DNA of 57,007 nucleotides, taken from assembly GCA_007132995.1 (NCBI GenBank), contig SLNP01000031.1, forward strand, positions 1 through 57,007. The letters are read 5' to 3'. Shown here piece after piece: positions 39,062-48,447 of the stretch. Numbering within the stretch: the first letter of the stretch is position 1; every line of letters starts with the position of its first letter. The stretch is from Bacteroidales bacterium (GTDB taxonomy: Bacteria; Bacteroidota; Bacteroidia; Bacteroidales; VadinHA17). The position numbers were made by a program, and so were the translations under genes. The notes under the pieces were generated by a model. It searched no databases, was not told the DNA's origin, and was given only the letters and a program-made list of their open reading frames with translations.

Positions 39062-42000
39062 ATGATGGGTTACAGGCAGTATGTGATGAAGCTGGCGAAG
39101 GGGCTTTTCTCGCCAACCTTTATGGGGGTTCTCTCTATAGTTCTTGTTGTAGCTCTTGCTCTTGCCACCTTTATAGAGAATGACTACGGTCAGGAGGCTG
39201 CCAGGAGCATGGTCTATGGTAAGTGGTGGTTCGAACTTCTGTTCGTTCTTGTTGCAGCGAACCTGGCAGGCCAGATAGTTATCTTCAGGCTGTACCGCAG
39301 TGGCAAGATCACAATACTACTTTTTCATGTTGGCTTCCTGCTTATTATAGCAGGTGCTGCCGTTACAAGATATACCGGTTATGAGGGTATTATGCATATA
39401 AGGGAGGGTGAGGCCGGGTCGGCCTTTTACTCCTCTTCATACTACCTTAACCTCTCAATTACAGATAGCACAGGCAGAACTGTAGCTTCTGAGAGTTCTC
39501 CTTTTGAGATCACACCTGTATCGGTGGGCAGTTTCTCTCTCTCGCCGGGAGGTGGAGTGCCATCGATACGCTTTGTCAGGTATATTCCCAATGCCGGTGC
39601 CACTCTTGCCGATGGAGAGGGAGGAGATTATGCTGTTTCGCTTATGGTTACACATGGTATGGGCTCTCCCGAAATGATTCTGATGATGCCGGGAGCTCAC
39701 CGCCATGCTGCGGGGATATCTTTTGGTTTTGAGACCGGACAGGATGAGAATGTTACTATAAAACTCGATGAGGGAAGACCCTTTTTTATTGCTGACAGGG
39801 AGCTTACGGCAAGCGCTATGGGCACTGAAGAGGCGGTTCACTATGATGCCGGCATACCGGTTCCTGTCGAACCAATGACGATTTACAGCGACGGGCACCG
39901 CCGTATTGTGCCCCGCCATATTTCTGAGTCGGCAGTTGTCAGGCCCGTGCCTGTAGATGTGGCAGAGGCCAGAACAGGGGCGGGGGCTATGGAGTTCAGG
40001 ATAGAGGCGGCCGGGCTCTCCAGAACCCTTTTCTTATGGGACTATGAGAGCGAAATAATCTCTGAGGCTGAGATGGAGACGGCCGGATACCGCATAGCAA
40101 TCAGCTATGGCCCTACGGTTGTTGATCTGCCATTTTCTATCAGGCTAAACGAGTTCATTCTTGACCGCTACCCCGGGTCTAACTCCCCTTCGGGATATAC
40201 CAGCAGGGTTACCCTTATTGATGAGAGGCGTGACCATAAGGCTGACTATGATATTTTTATGAATAACATCCTGGACTATAGTGGGTATCGGTTCTTCCAG
40301 TCCTCTTACGATGACGATGAGATGGGCACCATACTATCGGTTAACCGGGACCGGCCCGGCATGATAGTTACCTACAGCGGCTATTTCCTGCTGACCCTTT
40401 TTACCATCCTCTCGCTCTTTGCTCCTGCATCTCTCTTCAGGACCGTAAAGGCTGGTGCGTGGAGTTCCAGGTTGCGAAGGGGTGGACTGGTAGTGGCGCT
40501 GCTCGCCCTGCCTCTTTCCGGCGACCTCTACTCTCAGAAACTTATTGTCGATGAGGAGATGGCCGACCGCTTCGGAAGAATATTGGTGCAGGACCGGAGG
40601 GGGCGTACCAAACCTCTTTTTACCCTCTCGAATGAGGTGGTGAGAAAACTTTCGGGCGGAGAATCTTACCGGGATTACAGCTCGATGCAGGTATTCCTGG
40701 GTCTTACCCTTGACTTCAGTAACTGGCAGCATGAACCTCTGATAAGGGTAAGGAGCAGAGATATAGAGAGAATGGCAGGGGCCGTTTCGGGTATGGTCGC
40801 CTTTAGTGATCTGGTGTCACTTACCCCTCAGCCTCACTACCTTCTCAACGATATGGTCGATAGGGCCCATGCAATACCCCCCGGCCAGCGAGGAAGGAGC
40901 GAAAAAGAGGTGGTGAGGGTCGACGAGCGTATAAATATTGCCTATCTGGTGGGAATGGGAGAGCTGCTACGGATATTCCCCCTGAAAGATGGTACCACCA
41001 TGTGGGGATCTGTTGATGAGGCGCTCGAAAAGGCGACCGATAGCGAGGACTCTCTTTTTGTTGCCAACATACTTACGCTATACCGGCAGGCGGTTGTCGA
41101 AGGCAACCATGGTGAGGCTGAACGCATAGTAGAAGCAATTGAGCGTTATCAGGAGAGATTTGCCGGCTATGACCTTCCCTCAGAGACCAAAATCAGCGCA
41201 GAGATTCTATACCACCGTACCGGGCTCTATAAAAGACTGATGCCGCTGTACGGCCTGGCAGGCCTTGCTATACTGCTGTTTCTTCTCTACAGGGTAATAT
41301 CCGGAACCGGAGGGGGAGCAGGACTGCTTTCAGCTACAAGAGTTATTGTCGTTGTTCTGCTGCTGGCCCACACCGGAGGGCTGGCTCTGAGGTGGTATAT
41401 ATCGGGGCACTCCCCTATGAGCAACGGTTATGAGTCTATGATATTCATAGCATGGGTTACCGTTCTTGGAGGCCTTATCTTCAGCAGGCGTTCGTGGTTT
41501 GCCCTTGCCGCTACCATGCTGCTGGCCGCCGCAATTCTTATGGTGGCCAACCTCAATTTTATGGATCCGGAAATTACCACCCTGGTGCCTGTACTGCAGT
41601 CATACTGGCTTATTTTCCATGTCTCTGTTATTACCGCCGGATACGGCTTTTTCGGACTATCTGCGGTTCTCGGGCTGATATCTATGGTGCTTATGCTCTT
41701 TGTTAACAGCGGTAATCTTAAACGGATATCTGATACAACCGACGAACTTCTTGTTATAAACTATCAGTCAATGACTCTTGGCCTCTACTTTATGGTTATA
41801 GGGACCTTTCTGGGTGCTGTGTGGGCCAATGAGTCATGGGGACGCTACTGGGGGTGGGATCCGAAAGAGACATGGTCTCTGATTACAATAATTGTTTACA
41901 GTTTTGTGATACACTCGCGTACAATACCCGGAATGAGAGATCTCTATACCTTTAACTTCATGTCTCTTTTCGCGCTCAGTTCGGTCATAATGACCTATTT

Positions 42001-42160
42001 CGGGGTCAACTACTTTCTGTCGGGACTGCACTCATATGCCGGTGGTGATCCGGTGCAAATTCCGACCGCCCTCTACATTACGGTTGCCGTCCTTATAACA
42101 CTTTCGGTTATGGCTTACAGGCAGTACATTAAAACAGCAGTATTGACAGATGGAGATTAA
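39062..42160 (+). CDS. Fused ResB-CcsA (CcsBA) cytochrome c biogenesis protein
   Basis: ResB-like N-terminus; C-terminal WANESWGRYWGWDPKETWSLI tryptophan-rich motif; start inferred at MMGYRQ. Confidence 0.92.
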   Translation: MMGYRQYVMKLAKGLFSPTFMGVLSIVLVVALALATFIENDYGQEAARSMVYGKWWFELLFVLVAANLAGQIVIFRLYRSGKITILLFHVGFLLIIAGAAVTRYTGYEGIMHIREGEAGSAFYSSSYYLNLSITDSTGRTVASESSPFEITPVSVGSFSLSPGGGVPSIRFVRYIPNAGATLADGEGGDYAVSLMVTHGMGSPEMILMMPGAHRHAAGISFGFETGQDENVTIKLDEGRPFFIADRELTASAMGTEEAVHYDAGIPVPVEPMTIYSDGHRRIVPRHISESAVVRPVPVDVAEARTGAGAMEFRIEAAGLSRTLFLWDYESEIISEAEMETAGYRIAISYGPTVVDLPFSIRLNEFILDRYPGSNSPSGYTSRVTLIDERRDHKADYDIFMNNILDYSGYRFFQSSYDDDEMGTILSVNRDRPGMIVTYSGYFLLTLFTILSLFAPASLFRTVKAGAWSSRLRRGGLVVALLALPLSGDLYSQKLIVDEEMADRFGRILVQDRRGRTKPLFTLSNEVVRKLSGGESYRDYSSMQVFLGLTLDFSNWQHEPLIRVRSRDIERMAGAVSGMVAFSDLVSLTPQPHYLLNDMVDRAHAIPPGQRGRSEKEVVRVDERINIAYLVGMGELLRIFPLKDGTTMWGSVDEALEKATDSEDSLFVANILTLYRQAVVEGNHGEAERIVEAIERYQERFAGYDLPSETKISAEILYHRTGLYKRLMPLYGLAGLAILLFLLYRVISGTGGGAGLLSATRVIVVVLLLAHTGGLALRWYISGHSPMSNGYESMIFIAWVTVLGGLIFSRRSWFALAATMLLAAAILMVANLNFMDPEITTLVPVLQSYWLIFHVSVITAGYGFFGLSAVLGLISMVLMLFVNSGNLKRISDTTDELLVINYQSMTLGLYFMVIGTFLGAVWANESWGRYWGWDPKETWSLITIIVYSFVIHSRTIPGMRDLYTFNFMSLFALSSVIMTYFGVNYFLSGLHSYAGGDPVQIPTALYITVAVLITLSVMAYRQYIKTAVLTDGD

Positions 42161-42230
42161 AATTCTGGGCGCCGGATGCTCTCGCTATCTTTTTTTTCGA
42201 TGCGGTGCAGTCGATAAGCAGAGCGGGGGT

Positions 42231-42286
42231 GAGAAGAGGAAAGGGGCAGTCATCGATCTATCAATGAGCTGCCCCCCTCTTTTTTC
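42231..42286. terminator. Probable terminator hairpin GGGGCAG...CTGCCCC plus T tract
   Basis: 42243-42249 / 42269-42275 arms followed by CCTCTTTTTT. Confidence 0.65.
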
Positions 42287-42290
42287 CTGG

Positions 42291-42368
42291 TGGGGTGGAA
42301 GACCGGACTCGAACCGGCGACCTTCGGAACCACAATCCGACGTTCTAACCTACTGAACTACATCCACC
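42291..42368 (-). tRNA. tRNA-His (GTG), encoded CCA
   Basis: Reverse complement GGTGGATGTAGTTCAGTAGG...GGATTGTGGTTCC...GGTTCGAACC...CCACCCCA; extra G-1 typical of tRNA-His. Confidence 0.93.
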
Positions 42369-42380
42369 ATTTTCGGCTGG

Positions 42381-42411
42381 CAAAATAAGCTCAAATTTTT
42401 CTATTTGCAAA
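42381..42411 (-). promoter_or_regulatory. Putative tRNA-His promoter TTTG-N19-TTATTTTG
   Basis: CAAAATAA 42381-42388 and CAAA 42408-42411 on + strand; one mismatch in -7. Confidence 0.6.
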
Positions 42412-42553
42412 ATAACAAATTGCTTTTGTGATGCGGTGCCACTATATTTATATCTTTGCCCCTTCTCAGGGCTATCTCTGTCTGCATTGCTCTCTTATTT
42501 AGAGGTAAAGGGCATAATAGATGAGGAGCTAACCATTAATCAGGAAGACTCTT

Positions 42554-43900
42554 TTGGCACGATTGAGGTTCAGGGACAATGTATCGGGACTGCAGGTTTT
42601 TCAGCTGTTGCGGTTTGCATCTTTCCTGATCATAAGTATGCTCTTTACCAAAAGTCACCTGACCAAAGAGCAGGTTGGCTCGTGGGAGCTCTTCCTGTTT
42701 GTCGCCGGCCTGCTGAGCTTCTTCTGGGTTACAGGTATAATTCAGTCACTTCTGCCGCTCTACCACAGGAATAAAACCTATCGCAAGCTGGGTGAGAATG
42801 TGAGTAAAAAGTCGCCCGAAATTTTCAACACCTTCATTCTGCTGCTGGTATTCAGCATGCTTATGTTTATTCTTCTATTCTCTGTAAGGGGAGTGGTCGA
42901 TCTGCCGGGATTCAGGGATTACCCATCGTTTGTAAACCTGCTGCTTCTCTATATCCTGCTCAGTAACCCTGTATGCCTTATAGAATATATATACCTTCTC
43001 AATAACAGACCGCACAGAATATTCCAGTATGGGATATATACCTTTTCCCTGCAACTGGTGCTGGTGCTGGTGCCTCTCTTTCTGCAGAAGGATCTGGTTT
43101 GGTCGGTTTACGGATTGCTTGCCGTAACAGGTGTAAGATGGGTATGGCTGATCATTCTGCTCAGACGGTATGCCGAGTGGAGAATATCGGATACCTTTAT
43201 AAAAGAGCACCTCTATCTGGGCACACCGCTTATTCTGACATCGCTGATTAGCGGCTCCGGACAATATATAGACGGAGTAATTGTAACAGCTGCCTTTAAT
43301 GACCCGGCGGTTTTTGCCGTGTTCCGCTATGGAGCCAAGGAGTTTCCCCTGGTGGTGATGCTTGCCCAGGGGCTTAGTAATGCCATGCTGCCTGAATTTT
43401 CAACAAGAAAGCAGATGGCTGAATCGTTGTCGCGCATCAGGGAGAGATCGCGGAAGCTTATGCATACCATATTTCCAGTGGCGATTTTTATGATATTTAT
43501 TGCCCGCTGGCTTTTCCCGAAAATGTTCACCATCGAGTATAAGAGGAGTGCCGATATCTTCATTGTATACCTGCTTCTGGCAATACCCAGAGTGGTGTTC
43601 CCCCATACCATTATAATCGGAAGGAAAAGGACAAGGGTTACCATGATTGCAGCTATAGCAGAACAGGTGGTAAATATTCCACTCAGCCTTTTCCTGCTGC
43701 AGTACTACGGTGTCGTGGGTGTTGCCCTCTCAACTTTTATCGTCTATACCCTTGGGCAGGGGAGTCTGATGGCGTATCTCTACTTCAAAATGAGGGTTAA
43801 GCCCTCTCAATATATTCCGCTTATCCCCCTTGCCATCTATTCGGCTATTATGATAACCGTATTTTTACTTGTTGACCGCAGAGTTATCGACCTGCGATAG
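42554..43900 (+). CDS. Polysaccharide/oligosaccharide flippase (MATE/Wzx-like)
   Basis: 448-aa polytopic ORF with polysaccharide-export-like pattern; TTG start. Confidence 0.85.
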   Translation: MARLRFRDNVSGLQVFQLLRFASFLIISMLFTKSHLTKEQVGSWELFLFVAGLLSFFWVTGIIQSLLPLYHRNKTYRKLGENVSKKSPEIFNTFILLLVFSMLMFILLFSVRGVVDLPGFRDYPSFVNLLLLYILLSNPVCLIEYIYLLNNRPHRIFQYGIYTFSLQLVLVLVPLFLQKDLVWSVYGLLAVTGVRWVWLIILLRRYAEWRISDTFIKEHLYLGTPLILTSLISGSGQYIDGVIVTAAFNDPAVFAVFRYGAKEFPLVVMLAQGLSNAMLPEFSTRKQMAESLSRIRERSRKLMHTIFPVAIFMIFIARWLFPKMFTIEYKRSADIFIVYLLLAIPRVVFPHTIIIGRKRTRVTMIAAIAEQVVNIPLSLFLLQYYGVVGVALSTFIVYTLGQGSLMAYLYFKMRVKPSQYIPLIPLAIYSAIMITVFLLVDRRVIDLR

Positions 43901-43979
43901 ATGGCCAGAGACGATTCATCATCTGTTACTCTCTGCTGCACTATCTATAGCAAGGGTCATCTCTGCCTCCGGTAAATTG

Positions 43980-44010
43980 TTTGTAAAAACAAATAACTTG
44001 ATTATCTTTG
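43980..44010 (+). promoter_or_regulatory. Perfect promoter TTTG-N19-TATCTTTG for rpmE
   Basis: TTTG 43980-43983; TATCTTTG 44003-44010. Confidence 0.85.
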
Positions 44011-44118
44011 CACTCCGTTTGTTCCGCCTTCCGTAGTGTCGATCACAGTGTGACATCGCAGAACGGGCAGGCCGGAAGCATCAGAGATGGAAGATTGATT
44101 ATTTTAAATAGTATTGAG

Positions 44119-44394
44119 ATGAAAAAAGGTATACATCCGGAGAACTACAGGTTCGTGGTGTTTCAGGATATGTCGAACGGCGAGGCCTTTCTTACAAAGT
44201 CAACCGCTCCGTCGCGCGACACTATCAAGTGGGAAGATGGCGAAGAGTATCCGCTTATAAAGCTTGAGATATCTAACACCAGCCATCCCTTCTATACCGG
44301 CAAGATGAAGCTCGTTGATACTGCAGGCCGTGTCGATAAGTTTATGAACAGGTATAAGGGACATGCGAGCAAAAACAAGAAAAAAGAGGGATAA
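44119..44394 (+). CDS. rpmE: 50S ribosomal protein L31 type B
   Basis: [29 protein letters not shown]...[25 protein letters not shown]; lacks the zinc Cys motif. Confidence 0.96.
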   Translation: MKKGIHPENYRFVVFQDMSNGEAFLTKSTAPSRDTIKWEDGEEYPLIKLEISNTSHPFYTGKMKLVDTAGRVDKFMNRYKGHASKNKKKEG

Positions 44395-44412
44395 CAGAGG
44401 TAACCCTTTAAG

Positions 44413-44443
44413 ATCCCGGACGCCCCTGTCCGGGATTTTTTTT
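44413..44443 (+). terminator. Intrinsic terminator downstream of rpmE
   Basis: ATCCCGGAC-GCCCCT-GTCCGGGAT-T7. Confidence 0.93.
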
Positions 44444-44536
44444 AAGCATACCATGCATTCAGATGCAGGTTGCTTGTGGTGTGTCTCTTATTTGGGTTAT
44501 TATATGTAATTTTGGAAGCTAACAGTAAAGAGGAGA

Positions 44537-47002
44537 ATGGATAACCGTAAAAGGAGTGGCAGGCGTGACTCGCTGTTTATAGTCGGTGAGTCAGAAGGAG
44601 GTGGTGACTTTATTCCCATAATAAACGAGAGCGATGAGCCGGAGTTTGACAGCTCAGATATTCCGGAGTTGCTCCCCCTATTACCCCTGAGAAACAATGT
44701 TCTCTTTCCCGGAGTTATTCTCCCTATATCTGTAGGGCGCCCAAAGTCTATACAGCTTATAAAGGAGGCCTACAGGTCAGACAACTATATTGTATCCGTG
44801 GCACAGAAGGATCCTGCCATCGAAAACCCTGCTCCGGCCGACCTCTACCTGACCGGAACCCTGGGCCAGATAGTGAAATTGCTTGAGATGCCGGATGGCT
44901 CGACTACTGCCATTATTCAGGGAAGAGCCAGGGTGGAGGTGACAGATATTGTATCGGAGGAGCCCTACCATATGGCCAGGGTGATCAACAGGCCTGAGAA
45001 GAGACCTGAGGAGAACAATAAGGAGTTTGATGCTATAGTTGGATCGCTCAAAGACCTCTCTCTCAGAATAGTAAAGCTTAACCCCAACATTTCGCCCGAG
45101 GCTTCGTTTGCCATTAAGAACATAGAGAACAGCACCTACCTTGTAAATTTTATCTGCTCCAATACCGAAATAAAACTGCCTGACAAACAGCGGCTGCTTG
45201 AATCGGGCAGCCTGCGTGACAGAGGATTCCTTCTGCTTGAGTATCTGGTGCAGGAGGTTCAGTTGCTGGAACTCAAGAGCGAGCTGCAGTCAAAGGTGAA
45301 GTTTGACATCGATCAGCAGCAGCGTGAGTATATGCTGCACCAGCAGATGAAAACCATTCAGGATGAGCTGGGAGGCAACCCCCTTGAGCAGGAGATAGAG
45401 GAGTACAGGAAAAAGGGAGCAGAGAAGAGATGGAACAGCGATATTGCGGCAATATTTGAGAAAGAGCTGAAAAAACTCCAAAGGCTTAATCCCGCAGCGG
45501 CAGAGTATTCTGTGCAGGTCAACTATATTCAGACGCTGCTCGATCTGCCCTGGGGTGAGTACAGTGAAGATAATCTTGATCTTGATAACGCCCGCAAGAT
45601 ACTGGATGAGGACCACTTTGGCCTGGAAGAGGTGAAGGAGCGCATCCTGGAACATCTGGCGGTGCTGAAGCTGAAGGGCGACCTGAAATCACCGATCATC
45701 TGCCTGCACGGCCCCCCAGGTGTTGGTAAAACCTCACTGGGAAAGTCTGTGGCGCGTGCCCTGGGCAGGAAGTATGTCAGGATGTCCCTTGGCGGACTTC
45801 ACGATGAGGCCGAGATAAGGGGGCACAGGAAGACCTACATTGGCGCTATGCCCGGAAGGGTTATCCAGAGCCTTAAAAGGGCCGGATCATCAAACCCGGT
45901 ATTCATTCTCGACGAGATAGATAAGGTTGGAAGTGACTTTCGCGGAGACCCCTCTTCCGCACTTCTTGAGGTGCTTGACCCGGAACAGAACAGCACCTTT
46001 TACGACAACTTCCTTGAGATGGAGTATGACCTCTCGAAAATACTCTTTATTGCCACTGCCAACACGCTTATCACTGTCAGCCCGGCACTGCGCGACAGGA
46101 TGGAGCTTATTCCTGTCAGCGGCTATCTGGCAGAGGAGAAGAGAGAGATAGCACTGCGCCATCTGTTGCCCAAACAGGCGGAAGCCCATGGTCTGCCTAT
46201 GAGCGCTATGCGGCTTAAGCGTTCAGTCATAGATGATATAATTGACAGATACACCCGTGAGTCGGGGGTGAGAACCCTCGATAAAAAATTTGCCAAGGTT
46301 GCCAGGCATCTGGCAAGGAGAATTGCTGACAGCAATGGAGCCCCCGGCCCCATTGATAAGAGTGATCTCTCTGAAATTCTCGGTCCTCCAAAGTTCACCC
46401 CCGATATGTATGGCGGCAATGAACAGGCAGGGGTTGTGACCGGTCTGGCATGGACTCCGGCAGGTGGCGACATTCTCTTTATCGAAACCTCACTCAGTCG
46501 TGGCGAGGGCAAGCTGACACTGACCGGGAATCTTGGCAATGTAATGAAGGAGTCTGCAGTTATTGCGCTCGAATATCTTAAGGCCAATGCCGGATATCTC
46601 AACCTGCCCGAACAGTTTAGCAAGAACTATAACATACACCTCCACATACCCGAGGGGGCCATACCAAAAGACGGGCCCTCTGCCGGAATTGCAATGGCAA
46701 CATCTGTCGCCTCGGCATTTACCAGAAGGAAGGTTCGTAAATTTGTGGCAATGACAGGCGAGGTTACACTCAGGGGCAAGGTGCTGCCGGTCGGAGGAAT
46801 AAAAGAGAAGATACTGGCCGCAAAGAGGGCTTCTGTAAAAGAGATTATTCTTGCAGAGGGAAACAGAAAAGATGTAGAGGCTATCAAGGAGAAGTATATA
46901 AAAGGATTGAAGTTTCACTATATAGAAAGTATAATAGAGGTTCTCGATATAGCGCTCCTGAAACAGAAGGTGCGGAATATGAAAGAGCTGAAGTTCGATT
47001 AA
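44537..47002 (+). CDS. lon: ATP-dependent protease La (Lon)
   Basis: GPPGVGKTSLGKSVARALGR, KDGPSAGIAMATSVAS. Confidence 0.97.
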   Translation: MDNRKRSGRRDSLFIVGESEGGGDFIPIINESDEPEFDSSDIPELLPLLPLRNNVLFPGVILPISVGRPKSIQLIKEAYRSDNYIVSVAQKDPAIENPAPADLYLTGTLGQIVKLLEMPDGSTTAIIQGRARVEVTDIVSEEPYHMARVINRPEKRPEENNKEFDAIVGSLKDLSLRIVKLNPNISPEASFAIKNIENSTYLVNFICSNTEIKLPDKQRLLESGSLRDRGFLLLEYLVQEVQLLELKSELQSKVKFDIDQQQREYMLHQQMKTIQDELGGNPLEQEIEEYRKKGAEKRWNSDIAAIFEKELKKLQRLNPAAAEYSVQVNYIQTLLDLPWGEYSEDNLDLDNARKILDEDHFGLEEVKERILEHLAVLKLKGDLKSPIICLHGPPGVGKTSLGKSVARALGRKYVRMSLGGLHDEAEIRGHRKTYIGAMPGRVIQSLKRAGSSNPVFILDEIDKVGSDFRGDPSSALLEVLDPEQNSTFYDNFLEMEYDLSKILFIATANTLITVSPALRDRMELIPVSGYLAEEKREIALRHLLPKQAEAHGLPMSAMRLKRSVIDDIIDRYTRESGVRTLDKKFAKVARHLARRIADSNGAPGPIDKSDLSEILGPPKFTPDMYGGNEQAGVVTGLAWTPAGGDILFIETSLSRGEGKLTLTGNLGNVMKESAVIALEYLKANAGYLNLPEQFSKNYNIHLHIPEGAIPKDGPSAGIAMATSVASAFTRRKVRKFVAMTGEVTLRGKVLPVGGIKEKILAAKRASVKEIILAEGNRKDVEAIKEKYIKGLKFHYIESIIEVLDIALLKQKVRNMKELKFD

Positions 47003-47007
47003 ACATA

Positions 47008-47508
47008 ATGCTTATGACACCCCCGAAACGAAAAGCCCTTTTCCCCGGTTCATTCGATCCCTTTACAATAGGTCATGAGGCTATAGTAAAAAGGGCCCTC
47101 AAGATGTTTGATGAGATTGTGATTGCCGTAGGGGCCAATGAGTCAAAGAGAGGAGGGTTCTTCTCTTTGAATGACCGGCTGGCTATGATCAGCGATGCAT
47201 TCTCTGATGAGCCCAGGGTAACCGTTGAGTCTTATCAGGGTCTGACTGTCGATTTCTGTAAGAAGAGCGGAGCCGGCTTCCTTTTACGGGGCCTGCGTAC
47301 GGCGGCAGATTTTGAGTATGAGAGAGCCATAGCACAAGTCAATAAGGCAATGGCTCAGGATATTGAGTCGGTGTTTTTGCTGACCGCACCCCAACACACC
47401 CCTATCAACTCTACCATAGTAAAGGATATTCTGCGGCATGGAGGTGATGTCTCAAAGTTTATACCTTCGCGTATAGATCTCTCAAAATATAGCGGCATTG
47501 GCAGATAG
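47008..47508 (+). CDS. coaD: Pantetheine-phosphate adenylyltransferase
   Basis: ALFPGSFDPFTIGHEAIVKRAL, LLRGLRTAADFEYERAIAQVN. Confidence 0.96.
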   Translation: MLMTPPKRKALFPGSFDPFTIGHEAIVKRALKMFDEIVIAVGANESKRGGFFSLNDRLAMISDAFSDEPRVTVESYQGLTVDFCKKSGAGFLLRGLRTAADFEYERAIAQVNKAMAQDIESVFLLTAPQHTPINSTIVKDILRHGGDVSKFIPSRIDLSKYSGIGR

Positions 47509-47540
47509 CCCTGTAGCGCTGGCAGGCTTCTGGCAGGGCC

Positions 47541-47831
47541 TGCCTCTGTGGTATAATAGATAGGGCAATCAGGGGGAGGGCTTTCCCGCCCGGTCAGTGA
47601 ATCATATCCCGTCACAGACATATCCCGTCACAGAACAGATCCTGTCAACAGATCATGTCTTGTCAGCAAATATTATGCGGGGTGTGTCTCTGAGGTATAC
47701 ATAGAGCTACCAGGGCGAACTCTTCCCGCCCGGTCAGCGAGCCATATCCCGTCAACAGAACATATCCTGTCAGTAAATCCTACCCTTTCAGAAAATGTTG
47801 CAGGGGGTTTGCCTCTGTGGCAGTTATATCG
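47541..47831. repeat. Nested degenerate tandem repeats: ~140-bp block duplicated with a partial third copy, containing 16-18-bp units (consensus CATATCCYGTCAACAGAA)
   Basis: Units at 47603, 47619, 47636, 47654 and 47743, 47761, 47779; TTCCCGCCCGGTCAG at 47583 and 47723; G(C/T)CTCTG(T/A)GG at 47541, 47685 and 47811. Confidence 0.8.
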
Positions 47832-48446
47832 CTACGGGCATAGTATCTCTTTGTGAAGAATGGTTCTCAGAGAGAGCCATATATCCTCTTTTATGGCAGA
47901 TACCTCTTGTGCGCTGAGCCAGTGTACTTCACTTATCCCTTCACCCTTTTGTGGCGAGGGAGCCTCTTCTCCCTCATAGCTCATGGCGTACCAGAAGGTC
48001 TTCTTTAGAAACATCTGGTTGTCGAAGCTATATGAGTGCCATGTGGCAGGCAGCGCCCGGGTAACCTTTTGCCCGGAGATACCACACTCTTCACTTACCT
48101 CTCTGAGGGCACCGGCCTCAGGCTTCTCGCCGGGCTCAATATGCCCCTTGGGCAGATCCCACCGCCCATTCCTGACTATGAAGAGAAACTCACTTTTCAT
48201 GTTCCTGACCAGACCTCCGGCGGCATAGAGCATCGTAAAGATCGATCGGAACTGATCCCATAGTGTATCTATGTCTGAGCCAAAGATATTTAGCGATGGC
48301 TGGCTGCCTGACTGAAAAGAGGCGACGGCATCACGCAGCAGGGTGCTGTTGATATATTTGTGGAATAAACTATATTTGCGCAACCGGTCGGGCTCGTCGC
48401 TCACCGTTATGAATCTGTTGTCAAAATATACTTTATACTCCTTCAT
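47832..48446 (-). CDS. NUDIX hydrolase
   Basis: Nudix box GHIEPGEKPEAGALREVSEECGI; start at MKEYKVYF. Confidence 0.92.
   Translation of the reverse strand: MKEYKVYFDNRFITVSDEPDRLRKYSLFHKYINSTLLRDAVASFQSGSQPSLNIFGSDIDTLWDQFRSIFTMLYAAGGLVRNMKSEFLFIVRNGRWDLPKGHIEPGEKPEAGALREVSEECGISGQKVTRALPATWHSYSFDNQMFLKKTFWYAMSYEGEEAPSPQKGEGISEVHWLSAQEVSAIKEDIWLSLRTILHKEILCP
48349..48378 (+). promoter_or_regulatory. Putative pyrE promoter TTG-N19-TATATTTG inside the NUDIX CDS
   Basis: TTG 48349-48351; TATATTTG 48371-48378. Confidence 0.6.
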
Positions 48447-48447
48447 T

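Noticed and set aside
42436-42774. 112-aa ORF at the start of the flippase
   Set aside because: Overlaps the flippase in another frame and has no recognisable family; the long polytopic ORF is favoured.
47583-47800. Possible CRISPR array
   Set aside because: Units are degenerate and directly adjacent with no unique spacers of constant length; no cas genes in the window.
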